64,000 nt of DNA, taken from positions 62,001 to 126,000 of the forward strand of contig JAXMDA010000003.1 in the NCBI GenBank assembly GCA_046349085.1, given 5' to 3'. How positions within the stretch are numbered: the stretch's first letter is position 1; every line of letters begins with the position of its first letter. The notes beneath the pieces were generated by a model that did no database searches, was not told the DNA's origin, and saw nothing but the letters and a program-made list of their open reading frames with translations. This DNA comes from JAJXWB01 sp046349085 (GTDB lineage Bacteria > Pseudomonadota > Alphaproteobacteria > Rhizobiales > Beijerinckiaceae). The translations under genes and the position numbers were made by a program. Of the stretch, positions 35,193-43,162 are shown piece by piece.

Positions 35193-36424
35193 CCGAACCG
35201 CTCGTCAGGCCGAAGCGCAAGGATCCGCTGAAGCGCACGCGCCTGCCGCTGTCGCCGCCCGGCGCGCGCAGCCGCACCGCCCTCGGGCTGGCGACGGCGG
35301 CCGCGCAGGGACGCTTCATGCTGCAGGTCTGCCCGGATTGCGCGAAGACCATCTATCCGCCGCGCGACGCCTGCCCGGCGTGCTTCGCGCCGGCGCCGCC
35401 CTTCTGCGACGCGCCCGATGGCGGCGTCCTGCTGGCGGTCACCACCATCCGCACCTCGACCGACGCCTATTACCGCGAGCGGATGCCGTGGCGCGTCGGC
35501 ACGGTGCAACTCGATTGCGGCCCTTCCGTCGTCGCGCATGTGCATGGCGATCTCGCCGAGGGCGATCGCGTCGCGATGAGCCTGAAGCTGGATCGCAGCG
35601 GACAGGCGGCGGCTTTCGCGCTGCCGGCAAGGGAAACGCCCGACATGGCCGACGACAAGCAATTGCGGGAAATGACCTGCGACCCGAAATTCCGGCGCGC
35701 GCTGGTGACGGACGGCCGCACCGCCGTCGGCCAGGCCTGCGCGAAGGCGCTGGCGGAAGCCGGCTGCACGATCGTCTTCGTCGGCGTCGCCGACGCATGG
35801 AAGCCGTTTGCGGGCGAAGACACGCTGCGCAATACGCCGAACGTCGAGATCGTGCCGCTCGATCTCACCAATTCCGAATCCGTCGCCGATCTCGCCGCCG
35901 ACATCGGCGGGCGCGTCGACATCGTCGTCAACACGGCCGAGCACGTGCGGCCGGGCGGGATCATGGCGCGCAAGGGCCTTGTCGTCGCGCGCGAGGAGAT
36001 GGACGTGCGCTATTTCGGCCTGATGCGGCTGGCGCAGGCCTTCGGTCCGGCGCTGCGCTTCCGCGGCGCAGACGGCGTCAATTCGGCGACCGCCTTCGTC
36101 AATTTCCTGTTCGTGCACGCGCTCGCCAACTGGCCGGAATTCGGCGCCTATTCGGCCACCGAGGCCGCCTGCCTTTCCGCATCCCACTCGTTGCGCGCAG
36201 AGTTGCGGCCGGGCGGCGTCAAATTCATCAACATCTTTCACGGGCCGCTGGAGACCGAATGGTTCCAGCCGCTGCCGCCGCCGAAAGTCGCGCCGTCGGC
36301 GCTCGCGAAGTCCGCCGTCGATGCGCTGAAGCGCGGACTGGAGGACGTCTTCGTCGGCGATATCGCGCAGGACATTCGCGAGCGCTTCCTTGCCGATCCC
36401 AAGACGCTCGAACGGGAGTTGTGA
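35189..36424 (+). CDS. DUF35 (Zn-ribbon/OB-fold) domain fused to a degenerate short-chain dehydrogenase
   Basis: Residues 35-150 of this 411-residue protein form a DUF35 domain with a rubredoxin-like zinc site (Cys48, Cys51, Cys62, Cys65) and an OB fold. Residues 167-411 are an SDR fold: VTDGRTAVGQA nucleotide loop, then YSATEAACLSASHSLRAEL. The catalytic set is broken: the YxxxK Lys is Glu325 (Tyr321 is kept), the Ser position is occupied by Phe308, and NNAG reads NTAE. DUF35 proteins hold CoA substrates for thiolase-fold partners. The SDR half may be structural or only bind a nucleotide. The frame is continuous through both halves. Confidence 0.87.
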   Translation: MTEPLVRPKRKDPLKRTRLPLSPPGARSRTALGLATAAAQGRFMLQVCPDCAKTIYPPRDACPACFAPAPPFCDAPDGGVLLAVTTIRTSTDAYYRERMPWRVGTVQLDCGPSVVAHVHGDLAEGDRVAMSLKLDRSGQAAAFALPARETPDMADDKQLREMTCDPKFRRALVTDGRTAVGQACAKALAEAGCTIVFVGVADAWKPFAGEDTLRNTPNVEIVPLDLTNSESVADLAADIGGRVDIVVNTAEHVRPGGIMARKGLVVAREEMDVRYFGLMRLAQAFGPALRFRGADGVNSATAFVNFLFVHALANWPEFGAYSATEAACLSASHSLRAELRPGGVKFINIFHGPLETEWFQPLPPPKVAPSALAKSAVDALKRGLEDVFVGDIAQDIRERFLADPKTLEREL

Positions 36425-36427
36425 GAC

Positions 36428-37225
36428 ATGGCCGGCTCCGCCTTTTCGTCCGCCGATCTCCTCGCCTTCGCCGGCGCGATTGCGAGCGGCGGCGTGCGCG
36501 TCGTCGATCTCACGCAGACGCTTGCGCCTGAGTTTCCCGTCATCGTGCTGCCGCCGGAATTCGGCCAGGCCGCGCCCTTCCGCACGGAAGAAATCTCGCG
36601 CTACGACGAGCGCGGACCGGGCTGGTACTGGAACAATTTCACGATGAGCGAGCACACCGGCACGCATTTCGACGCCCCGATCCACTGGATCACCGGCCGC
36701 GACCTGCCCGACGCCAGCGTCGACACGATCCCGCCCGCCAATTTCGTCGCGCCGGCCTGCGTCATCGACGTCAGCGCGCAATGCGCGGAAAATCCCGACT
36801 TCACGCTCGAGGTCGAGCATCTGCTCGCGTGGGAGCGGGCGCACGGCGAAATCCCGAAGCGATCGTGGGTCTTGCTGCGCACCGACTGGTCGAGGCGGCC
36901 GGCGCGCGCCTACGCCAACATGAGGGAGGATGGCGCGCACACGCCCGGCCCCTCGCCGGAAGCGATGAAATGGCTGGTGGAGGCGCGCGACGTGCACGGC
37001 TTCGGCACGGAGACGATCGGCACCGACCACGGCCAGGCCTTCCACTTCAACCCGCCGCATCCCGCGCACCATTACATTCACGGCGCCGGCAAATACGGCC
37101 TGCAATGCCTCTGCAATCTCGACCAATTGCCGCCGAAGGGCGCGGTGATCTTTTCCGCGCCGCTCAAGATCAAGCAGGGGTCGGGCAGCCCGCTGCGCGT
37201 GCTGGCGCTGGTCGCGAATGAATGA
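36428..37225 (+). CDS. Cyclase-family metal-dependent hydrolase (kynurenine-formamidase-like fold)
   Basis: The 265-residue protein has the metal-binding motif HTGTHFDAPIHW (about residues 75-86) and a second conserved stretch around GTDHGQAFHFNPPHPAHHYI, both typical of the PF04199 cyclase family. Members hydrolyse formamides or cyclic amides and include isatin hydrolase and aromatic-pathway enzymes. Its position, three bases after the DUF35-SDR gene, puts it in the same pathway. A ring-opening or isatin-like hydrolysis step would fit, but this is inference. Confidence 0.85.
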   Translation: MAGSAFSSADLLAFAGAIASGGVRVVDLTQTLAPEFPVIVLPPEFGQAAPFRTEEISRYDERGPGWYWNNFTMSEHTGTHFDAPIHWITGRDLPDASVDTIPPANFVAPACVIDVSAQCAENPDFTLEVEHLLAWERAHGEIPKRSWVLLRTDWSRRPARAYANMREDGAHTPGPSPEAMKWLVEARDVHGFGTETIGTDHGQAFHFNPPHPAHHYIHGAGKYGLQCLCNLDQLPPKGAVIFSAPLKIKQGSGSPLRVLALVANE

Positions 37226-37231
37226 CCCGGC

Positions 37232-37330
37232 TTGTCATTCCCGACGCGCGAAGCGTGATCGGGAATCCAGAGGCCGACTACGCATGATCGCCGTCCGGCT
37301 CCGGATTGCCGCCTGCGCGGGAATGACGGT
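37232..37330. repeat. Intergenic inverted repeat element, type 3 (GTCATTCCCG-type)
   Basis: The element starts GTCATTCCCGACGCGCGAAG and ends GCGGGAATGACGG, giving complementary ends, with an internal GATCGGGAATCC copy. This form is widespread in alphaproteobacterial intergenic DNA. It separates the SDR gene from the first six genes of the operon, so expression of the SDR may differ. Confidence 0.7.
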
Positions 37331-37353
37331 GGGATAGCGGAAAGGATTTCAGC

Positions 37354-38085
37354 ATGGGCCGCACATTCCGCTCCATCGTCACCGGCGGCAATACCGGCAT
37401 CGGCGCGGCCATCGCGCGGCAATTGATCGCGCGCGGGCATGAAGTTCTGTGCTTGTCGCGCCGCAAGCCCGACTGGAGCGACGCGAAACTGGGCTTTGTC
37501 GAGGTCGACCTGATGGACGCCGCCGCGACGAAGCAGGCGGCGCAGGAAATCCTCCGCGGCGGGCCGGTCACCCATATCGTGCACAATGCCGGCGTCATCC
37601 GCGCGAAACCTCTGGAAGACGTGCAGCTCGACGACCTCGCCGCCCTCTCGCAACTGCACCTCGGCGCGGCGATCGAACTGGCGCAGGCCGCCCTGCCCGG
37701 CATGAAGGCCGCGCGCTTCGGCCGCATCGTGCTCATCTCCTCGCGCGCGGCGATGGGCCTGCAGACCCGCACCGTCTATTCCGCCACCAAGGCCGGGATG
37801 ATCGGCATGGCGCGCACCTGGGCGCTGGAGCTTGCGCCGCACGGCGTCACCGTCAACGTCGTCTCGCCCGGCCCGATCGGCGACACGGAAATGTTTGAAA
37901 GCGTCATGTCGCCGGAATCCGAGCGCGCCCGGGCGCTCGCCAAATCCATTCCCGTCGGCCGTCTCGGCCGCTCCGCCGACGTGGCGCGCGCGGTCGATTT
38001 CTTCTGCGACGAGGCGGCCGATTTCGTCACCGGCCAGACGCTGCTGGTTTGCGGCGGCGCAAGCATCGGGGCGCTTTCGATGTAG
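37354..38085 (+). CDS. Short-chain dehydrogenase/reductase with an intact active site
   Basis: This 243-residue SDR has the cofactor loop VTGGNTGIGAA, HNAG, the catalytic Ser (RIVLISSRAAMG) and Tyr-xxx-Lys (VYSATKAGM), and the PG motif SPGPIGDTEMF. The third strand ends in SRR, which favours NADP. It probably oxidises the cis-diol or hydroxy intermediate made by the upstream oxygenase pathway. It lies downstream of the same operon but after a repeat element. The intact site contrasts with the degenerate SDR domain two genes earlier. Confidence 0.9.
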   Translation: MGRTFRSIVTGGNTGIGAAIARQLIARGHEVLCLSRRKPDWSDAKLGFVEVDLMDAAATKQAAQEILRGGPVTHIVHNAGVIRAKPLEDVQLDDLAALSQLHLGAAIELAQAALPGMKAARFGRIVLISSRAAMGLQTRTVYSATKAGMIGMARTWALELAPHGVTVNVVSPGPIGDTEMFESVMSPESERARALAKSIPVGRLGRSADVARAVDFFCDEAADFVTGQTLLVCGGASIGALSM

Positions 38086-38178
38086 GCGCGCCCCGGGCGC
38101 AGTTAGCATTCGTCAATTTCCTTCCGGGCCCACGGCGTATTTTGTCCGCGCGCGCACGAGCAGCGCGGGGAGGATCAC

Positions 38179-39609
38179 GTGGCCCTGATTACCACCACCC
38201 TCGGCGACCGCCGGCACGAGACCGACGCCTTTGCGCGGCTGCGCTCCTATCCCCTGTCGCGCCGCGAACTAGCCGTCTGGGCCTGGCTCGGCGTGGGCTC
38301 GCTGGCCATCGCCGGCCTGTTTGCGATCCTGCTGGCGGCCTCGCGCCTGCCCGGCATCGAGCGCATCGCCCACTGGCCGCTCGGCTTCTTCAGCAAGGCG
38401 CTGGTCATCCACGTCATCTTCTCGCTGGTGATCTGGCTCCTCGCCATGTTCGCCATGCTGGCGACCTCGACGACGGCCGACCTGACCGACGCCCGCACAC
38501 GCGGCGCCATGCTCGGCCCCATCGGCCAGGGGCTCGTCATCCTCTCCTTCCTCTGCCTGTTCGGACCAGCCTTTCTCGATTCCGGCACGGCGGAACTCAC
38601 CAACTACATCCCGCTCATCAAGCACCCGGCCTATGATGTCGGGCTCGTCCTGCTCGCGCTCGGCATTCTTGCGCCGGTGCTTCGCATGCTGATCGCGCTG
38701 GCGCGCGCGCGCGCCGGACTCTCCACGGATGAGGCGGCCATCGGACTTGCCGGCTTCATCTACGTCATCGCCATCGCCTGCTTCGGCGCAGCCGCCGTGC
38801 AACTCCAGCGCGCCGACCTCATGGACGTCGCGCGTGAATATCTGTTCTGGGGCGGCGGGCACATTCTGCAATTTCTCTATGTCGCCATGACCGTCGTCAT
38901 CTGGTCGATGCTCGCGCGCGCAAGTCTCGGCGAAGGCGCCGGCGACCGTGGCGTGGCGATGATCTGCGCCGCGATCCTCGCCCTTGCCTCACTTGCCGGC
39001 CCCGTGTTCTTCGTCGTCTTCGACGCCTTCTCGGTGCCGCTGCACGAGGCCTTCCGGCTGCTGCAATACGTGCTGGCCACGCCCGCGCTTCTGTTCGTCA
39101 CCATGCTGGCGGCGACCATTCTGATCAGGCGTCGCCTGTCGCAATGGCCGTGGCGTCACCCGGCCTTCGTCACCCTGGCGGTCGCGCTCGCGCTTTACGG
39201 CGTCGGAGGGGCGATGGGCATCATCATGAAGGGCTCGGACACGCGCACGCCCGCCCATTATCACGCCATGGTGACGGCGGTCAGCGTGACCTGCATGGGG
39301 CTGATGTTGACCTGGGGCCTCGAGATCCTCGAGCGCCGGCCGCTGTCCGACCGCATCATCCGCATCATCGTCCTGCTCTACGGCGGCGGGCAGATGTTCG
39401 CCTCCATCGGCCTTTTCCTGGCCGGCGGATACGGCGCGCAGCGCAAGACGCCGGCCGGCGGCGCGCAAATGGTCGACGGCGCGGTGATCGGCATGTATCT
39501 GCATGGCGTCGGCGCACTGTTCGCCGTCATCGGCGGCGCGCTGTTCGTCATCGTCGCCATTCGCGCCCTGCTGCGGGCGGATGCGCGGCGTGAAACCGCG
39601 CCGGCCTAG
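38179..39609 (+). CDS. Divergent heme-copper-oxidase subunit I-like membrane protein
   Basis: The 476-residue protein has about 12 membrane segments with histidines in the heme-copper pattern: His78 in helix 2, His228 in helix 6 (WGGGHILQF) and His360/His362 (THYHAM) in helix 10, the places of the low-spin heme, CuB and high-spin heme ligands. The HH pair of helix 7 is missing; only His289 (PLHEAF) is nearby. Four residues after His228 there is Phe232, not Tyr. So it is not a normal oxygen reductase. It starts with GTG after GGAGG. It lies beside the operon of a second unusual heme-copper enzyme but on the other strand. No own subunit II follows. Confidence 0.65.
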   Translation: MALITTTLGDRRHETDAFARLRSYPLSRRELAVWAWLGVGSLAIAGLFAILLAASRLPGIERIAHWPLGFFSKALVIHVIFSLVIWLLAMFAMLATSTTADLTDARTRGAMLGPIGQGLVILSFLCLFGPAFLDSGTAELTNYIPLIKHPAYDVGLVLLALGILAPVLRMLIALARARAGLSTDEAAIGLAGFIYVIAIACFGAAAVQLQRADLMDVAREYLFWGGGHILQFLYVAMTVVIWSMLARASLGEGAGDRGVAMICAAILALASLAGPVFFVVFDAFSVPLHEAFRLLQYVLATPALLFVTMLAATILIRRRLSQWPWRHPAFVTLAVALALYGVGGAMGIIMKGSDTRTPAHYHAMVTAVSVTCMGLMLTWGLEILERRPLSDRIIRIIVLLYGGGQMFASIGLFLAGGYGAQRKTPAGGAQMVDGAVIGMYLHGVGALFAVIGGALFVIVAIRALLRADARRETAPA

Positions 39610-39638
39610 GGCATCCCACACCCTTTGATGGGAAACAG

Positions 39639-39795
39639 CGTCGTCATTGCGGGCCGACGGGTCGCACGAAGCGCGCCCGATGATAGGCTCCGCGAAGCAA
39701 TCCGACCGCCAGGACCGGCTCGTGGAATGGATTGCTTCGTCGCCTCGCCAGAAAGCGCCTTGGGCGACTTCGCCTGAGTTCCTCGCAACGACGGC
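39639..39795. repeat. Intergenic inverted repeat element, type 2, second copy
   Basis: The element begins GTCGTCATTGCGGG and ends CTCGCAACGACGG, with internal GCGAAGCAATCC and GGATTGCTTCG on opposite arms. It resembles 6757-6883 but has a longer centre. It fills the space between the convergent 3' ends of the divergent oxidase-like gene and the hemerythrin gene, so it may also separate the two transcripts. Confidence 0.72.
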
Positions 39796-39825
39796 AGCGC
39801 GATTCTATCTCGCCGTGAATTTGTT

Positions 39826-40224
39826 CTAGCGTCGCGCCGTCGGCATCGCGTGCAGGCGCGCGTCGAATGTCGCGAAATGCACGCTGAACCAGGCGTCGAG
39901 CGCCGAACCCAGGGCCTCGGACCGTGCGTCCGCTTCAGATCCTGCGTCCGAGTCCATGATATCGCGAAGATCGTCGAGCAGGCGCTCGTGATCCTGCTTG
40001 TGCGCGCCGAGCTCGGAATAGCGCGCCTCGCGCATCGCCCGTTCCTCCAGCGCAAAATGCGAACTGATGGCCGCCAGAAGATCGCCGAAGAACCCCTCGA
40101 CGTCGCTGCTGCCCGACTTCTTCGTTTCCTCGTGCAGCGTGTTGATGAGCGCGACGAGCTCCTGATGCTCGTGATCGACTTCCGCGATCCCGGTCCGGTA
40201 CTTGTCCTTCCATTCGATCAACAT
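39826..40224 (-). CDS. Bacteriohemerythrin
   Basis: The 132-residue protein has the complete diiron ligand set of hemerythrin: His18 (EVDHEHQ), His56 and Glu60 (HFALEE), His75 and His79 (HKQDH), His116 and Asp121 (HFATFD). It binds O2 or NO at a carboxylate-bridged diiron centre in the cytoplasm. The ATG follows AAGGAG. It is the last gene of the leftward respiratory operon, twelve bases after the preceding stop. In that place it could store or scavenge O2 or NO near the membrane enzyme. Confidence 0.93.
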   Translation of the reverse strand: MLIEWKDKYRTGIAEVDHEHQELVALINTLHEETKKSGSSDVEGFFGDLLAAISSHFALEERAMREARYSELGAHKQDHERLLDDLRDIMDSDAGSEADARSEALGSALDAWFSVHFATFDARLHAMPTARR

Positions 40225-40236
40225 GCGCGCGCTCCT

Positions 40237-40746
40237 TCAGCGTATGATGAAGCCGCCGAGTTCCGGACGGAAGTCTATGGCGAGGCTCTGCCCGGGGGCA
40301 AGGTCAACCGTGCGCTCGATGGAATGGTCGAATCCGTCGGCGCGCGGCGTGTCGCGGAGGCGCGCCAACAGGCTGTGGCGGCCCGCCGGAACGGTGAAGC
40401 GCTGATAGACGCGCGACGGGCCGTCCGATGAAAGGCCGCTCGGCGGCAGCGAAGCTGAATAAACCAGTTTCGTGTCGATATAGAGCTCCGTGAACACCGG
40501 ATTGCGCGTGCGCGGGCATTCCAGCGGCGTGCGCAGGTTGGGCGGCAGTTTCGCCAGCTCTTCGGGCGGGCGCTTGCGGCAGGCTGCGGAGCGGTCCGAC
40601 CCATGCGAGAAGCTCAGCTTCACGACAGCGGCGTCGGCCGAGATCTGACGGTAGTCGGGCGCAGCCGAGAGCCATGCGGCGCCGGCGAACAATCCGGTGG
40701 TCAGCACGAGCAGCGCGGCCGAGCCGGCTATGCGGGACGGCGTCAT
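40237..40746 (-). CDS. Small membrane-anchored periplasmic protein of unknown function
   Basis: The 169-residue protein has one N-terminal membrane segment or uncleaved signal (residues 9-29) and a soluble beta-rich domain with SFSHGSDRSAACRKRP and a Cys near LECPRTRN. I do not recognise a family. It overlaps the cytochrome b fusion gene by four bases (ATGA), so it is made with it and may be an assembly or accessory factor of the complex. The strands near the end (YQRFTVPAGRHSLLARLRD) suggest an immunoglobulin-like fold, which is only a guess. Confidence 0.75.
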   Translation of the reverse strand: MTPSRIAGSAALLVLTTGLFAGAAWLSAAPDYRQISADAAVVKLSFSHGSDRSAACRKRPPEELAKLPPNLRTPLECPRTRNPVFTELYIDTKLVYSASLPPSGLSSDGPSRVYQRFTVPAGRHSLLARLRDTPRADGFDHSIERTVDLAPGQSLAIDFRPELGGFIIR

Positions 40747-42320
40747 GACAGCACCTTCTCGCGCGGTTCGGCGGGCGCAGGCGGCGCGGGGGGCGGCCCG
40801 TCTGGCGGCAGCGCCGCGACGCGCTTGCGCAACATTTCGATCTCGCGCGTCATGCGTCCGGCCTCGGTCGAGGACGCCCAGATCGTCGCAAGCCGCTCGC
40901 GTGGCACGCGCGCGCGCAGATAGGGATCGCGTTCATGCGCGATCCGCTGCTTGGTCCACTCCACCCCGAGACGATTGTGGCAGGAGCGCTCGCTGCAGCC
41001 GACGATGGCGACGCCGTCGGCATGATTGCGCGCCAGCGCAAAATCGATCAGCGACGGCGGCGCCATGGCCACGCAAGGCAATTCGAGAACGGCGAGGCCC
41101 GGCGCGGGGCGCAAGCCTCCGCCGGCGCCATGCGCGCAACTGATCGCCAGAATGCGCGGCCCTTCGCCCAGCGCGCTGCAGGCCGAGATCAGGTCCTCGC
41201 GCATCCGCGCGAGCGGATAGTCCGGCAGGTCGATGCCCGTGACGAGTTCCTGGCTGCGCCGGAACGGCGTGGACGATGGGCAGGAGCCGACGCAGATGCC
41301 GCAGGACACGCATTTGCTCGGGTCGACGATCGCTTCCTGCAGATAGACCGCGCCGTCGGTGCGGCGCGTCAGGCGCAGCGCCTCGTAGGGGCAATCGTCG
41401 ACGCAGCGGCCGCAACCGTTGCAATGGTCGAGAAAGACCTTGGCCGGCGCCGGCGTGCGGCGCGGAGGCAGGAACGGCGCGATCGACAGAAGCAGCCCGA
41501 TCGCCGTCATCGCCGCCCATGCCGCGCCCGGCGCGCGGTCGGCCAGCGGATAGAGAACGAGGAACCATGAATCGAGCCGCACGGGGCTCGGCACCTGCGC
41601 GAGATTGGCGGGACCCTGGCTCAGCGCCGGCATGGCCAGCGAAACGATCAGCAGGGAGATCAGCACGATGGCGCCGAGCAGGCGCGGCGGATTGACCTTC
41701 GGACGCGAGATTCTCTGGATATGAATCCACATCACGAACAGCAGCACGATCGGCACGGCGATGTGCAGGAAGACGAGCAGCGTGAAGAACCGGTCGGACA
41801 GGCTTGTGGGCTCGAGGAAATTACGCGCGATCGGCTCGCCGAAGATCGGCATCCAGTCGAGAAGCTCCGTCGAGGTCGTCGCGACATATTGCGCGAGTTT
41901 GTCCCACACGAGCCAATAGCCCGTGATGCCGCACACGTAGACGAAGGCGATGAGCGGAATGCCCGTGAACCACGAGAACCAGCGCGCGCCGCGGAACCTG
42001 TCGAGCGCGAATTCGCGCGTCAGGTGCACGAGCATCACCGCGACCATGAGATCGGACGCATAGCGATGGAAGGAGCGCATGACGCCGGCGTGCCACCATT
42101 GCGGCCCGCTCATCCATTCCACGGAATCGAAGGCGCGCGTCACGCCCGTGTCGAACACGGCGAAGACGTAGAAGCCGCTGACCGCCACGATCCAGAATAG
42201 GAAATAACCGAGCGCGCCGAGCTGGGCGAGCGGATTGGCTCCCGGCCCGACCAAACGGTCCAGCCCGCGCTCGGCCCAGTCGAAGCCGCCGCGCAGAATT
42301 GCCTGAATTGGCTTGATCAC
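40743..42320 (-). CDS. Fusion of cytochrome b6 domain, two [4Fe-4S] ferredoxin domain and MvhD-like domain
   Basis: This 525-residue protein has three parts. Residues 30-205 are a four-helix cytochrome b (N-terminal) domain with both bis-His heme pairs at the b6 spacing: His85/His99 and His186/His200. After two more membrane segments comes a ferredoxin domain with clusters at Cys300, 303, 306, 310 and Cys337, 340, 343, 347. The C-terminal part (about 385-465) resembles the MvhD/FrhD delta subunit of hydrogenase-heterodisulfide reductase systems, with Cys395, 416, 442 and 447. It should carry electrons between quinone and a cytoplasmic partner. The GTG start overlaps the SCO stop by four bases. 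Confidence 0.85.
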   Translation of the reverse strand: MIKPIQAILRGGFDWAERGLDRLVGPGANPLAQLGALGYFLFWIVAVSGFYVFAVFDTGVTRAFDSVEWMSGPQWWHAGVMRSFHRYASDLMVAVMLVHLTREFALDRFRGARWFSWFTGIPLIAFVYVCGITGYWLVWDKLAQYVATTSTELLDWMPIFGEPIARNFLEPTSLSDRFFTLLVFLHIAVPIVLLFVMWIHIQRISRPKVNPPRLLGAIVLISLLIVSLAMPALSQGPANLAQVPSPVRLDSWFLVLYPLADRAPGAAWAAMTAIGLLLSIAPFLPPRRTPAPAKVFLDHCNGCGRCVDDCPYEALRLTRRTDGAVYLQEAIVDPSKCVSCGICVGSCPSSTPFRRSQELVTGIDLPDYPLARMREDLISACSALGEGPRILAISCAHGAGGGLRPAPGLAVLELPCVAMAPPSLIDFALARNHADGVAIVGCSERSCHNRLGVEWTKQRIAHERDPYLRARVPRERLATIWASSTEAGRMTREIEMLRKRVAALPPDGPPPAPPAPAEPREKVLS

Positions 42321-43162
42321 CCGACCGCTCCCGCCGATGGTTCTGCACGGCGGGCGGCGTCCCGCGCCTCGCGCGCTATACGGGCGCTGCGCCAGGCGCT
42401 GGCCAGTACCCATCCGCTCAGCAGGAGCGAGAGAGCGCCCACGCCGATGCCGAAGAAGACCGCATAGCTCGTGCGATAATGCCCTGCGTTGGCGTCGTAG
42501 ACCGTGCAGATGAAACGGATTCGATCAGCAAGCGCGCTGAACGACAACGACGAGGCCGCAAGGCCGAAGACCGATTCCTTCAGCGGCTCCATGAACACCT
42601 GCAGCGGAAAGTCCTCGCCGTAGATTTGGCGATAGACCTTGCCGTCCGAGTCGATGATGGTGGTTTGCGTGATGTGATCGATGCCGCCGGCGACGCTGCC
42701 GTAGGAAAACCCGACGTCGCGCAGCAACGCGGCGATCGTCGCGGCGTCAGCGCTCGCAAAGCGCCAGTTCGGGGCGTCGACGCCCTGCATCGATTTGAAG
42801 CTCGCCATGCGCGCCGGCGTATCGTTGCGCGCGTCGAAGCCGAGCGTGATGACGGAAAAGCGATCCGCGCCGAAAGTCTTCTGCGCATTGGCGATGGCCG
42901 ACCGCAGATGTTGCGTCGTCGGCGGGCAGACTGTCGAGCACGACGTATAGATCAGGCTGAGGACGAGCGGACGGCCGCGATAGTCCGACAGTTTGAATTT
43001 TTCGCCGATCGAGTCGGTCAGCGCGTAATCGCCTACGCTTCGTCCGATAGCGGCTTCGCTGCGTTCGAAGACTGCGGCGGGTTCGAGCCGTTGCGCCATC
43101 GCGGGCGACGCCAGGCACAGCGCCAGGGCGACGCCGCGCGCAATATGTTTCAGAAGGGCCAT
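42317..43162 (-). CDS. SCO1/SenC-family copper chaperone with a C-terminal membrane anchor
   Basis: The 281-residue protein has a signal peptide (cut after AMAQ), a thioredoxin-like SCO domain with the copper site Cys75-xxx-Cys79 (YTSCSTVCP) and His163 (GGIDHIT), and an added C-terminal membrane segment at about 235-258. SCO proteins insert copper into the CuA centre of subunit II. That fits the CuA subunit in this operon. Its ATG lies inside the end of ctaB (13-base overlap). Confidence 0.92.
   Translation of the reverse strand: MALLKHIARGVALALCLASPAMAQRLEPAAVFERSEAAIGRSVGDYALTDSIGEKFKLSDYRGRPLVLSLIYTSCSTVCPPTTQHLRSAIANAQKTFGADRFSVITLGFDARNDTPARMASFKSMQGVDAPNWRFASADAATIAALLRDVGFSYGSVAGGIDHITQTTIIDSDGKVYRQIYGEDFPLQVFMEPLKESVFGLAASSLSFSALADRIRFICTVYDANAGHYRTSYAVFFGIGVGALSLLLSGWVLASAWRSARIAREARDAARRAEPSAGAVG

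Noticed and set aside
35189..36424. Frameshift joining two separate genes (DUF35 and SDR)
   Set aside because: The frame is continuous, the linker is of normal composition, and both halves are in one frame without a plausible second start with a ribosome site.
38179..39609. Ordinary cbb3 oxidase subunit CcoN
   Set aside because: The helix-7 HH pair and the catalytic Tyr are missing and no CcoO or CcoP follows.
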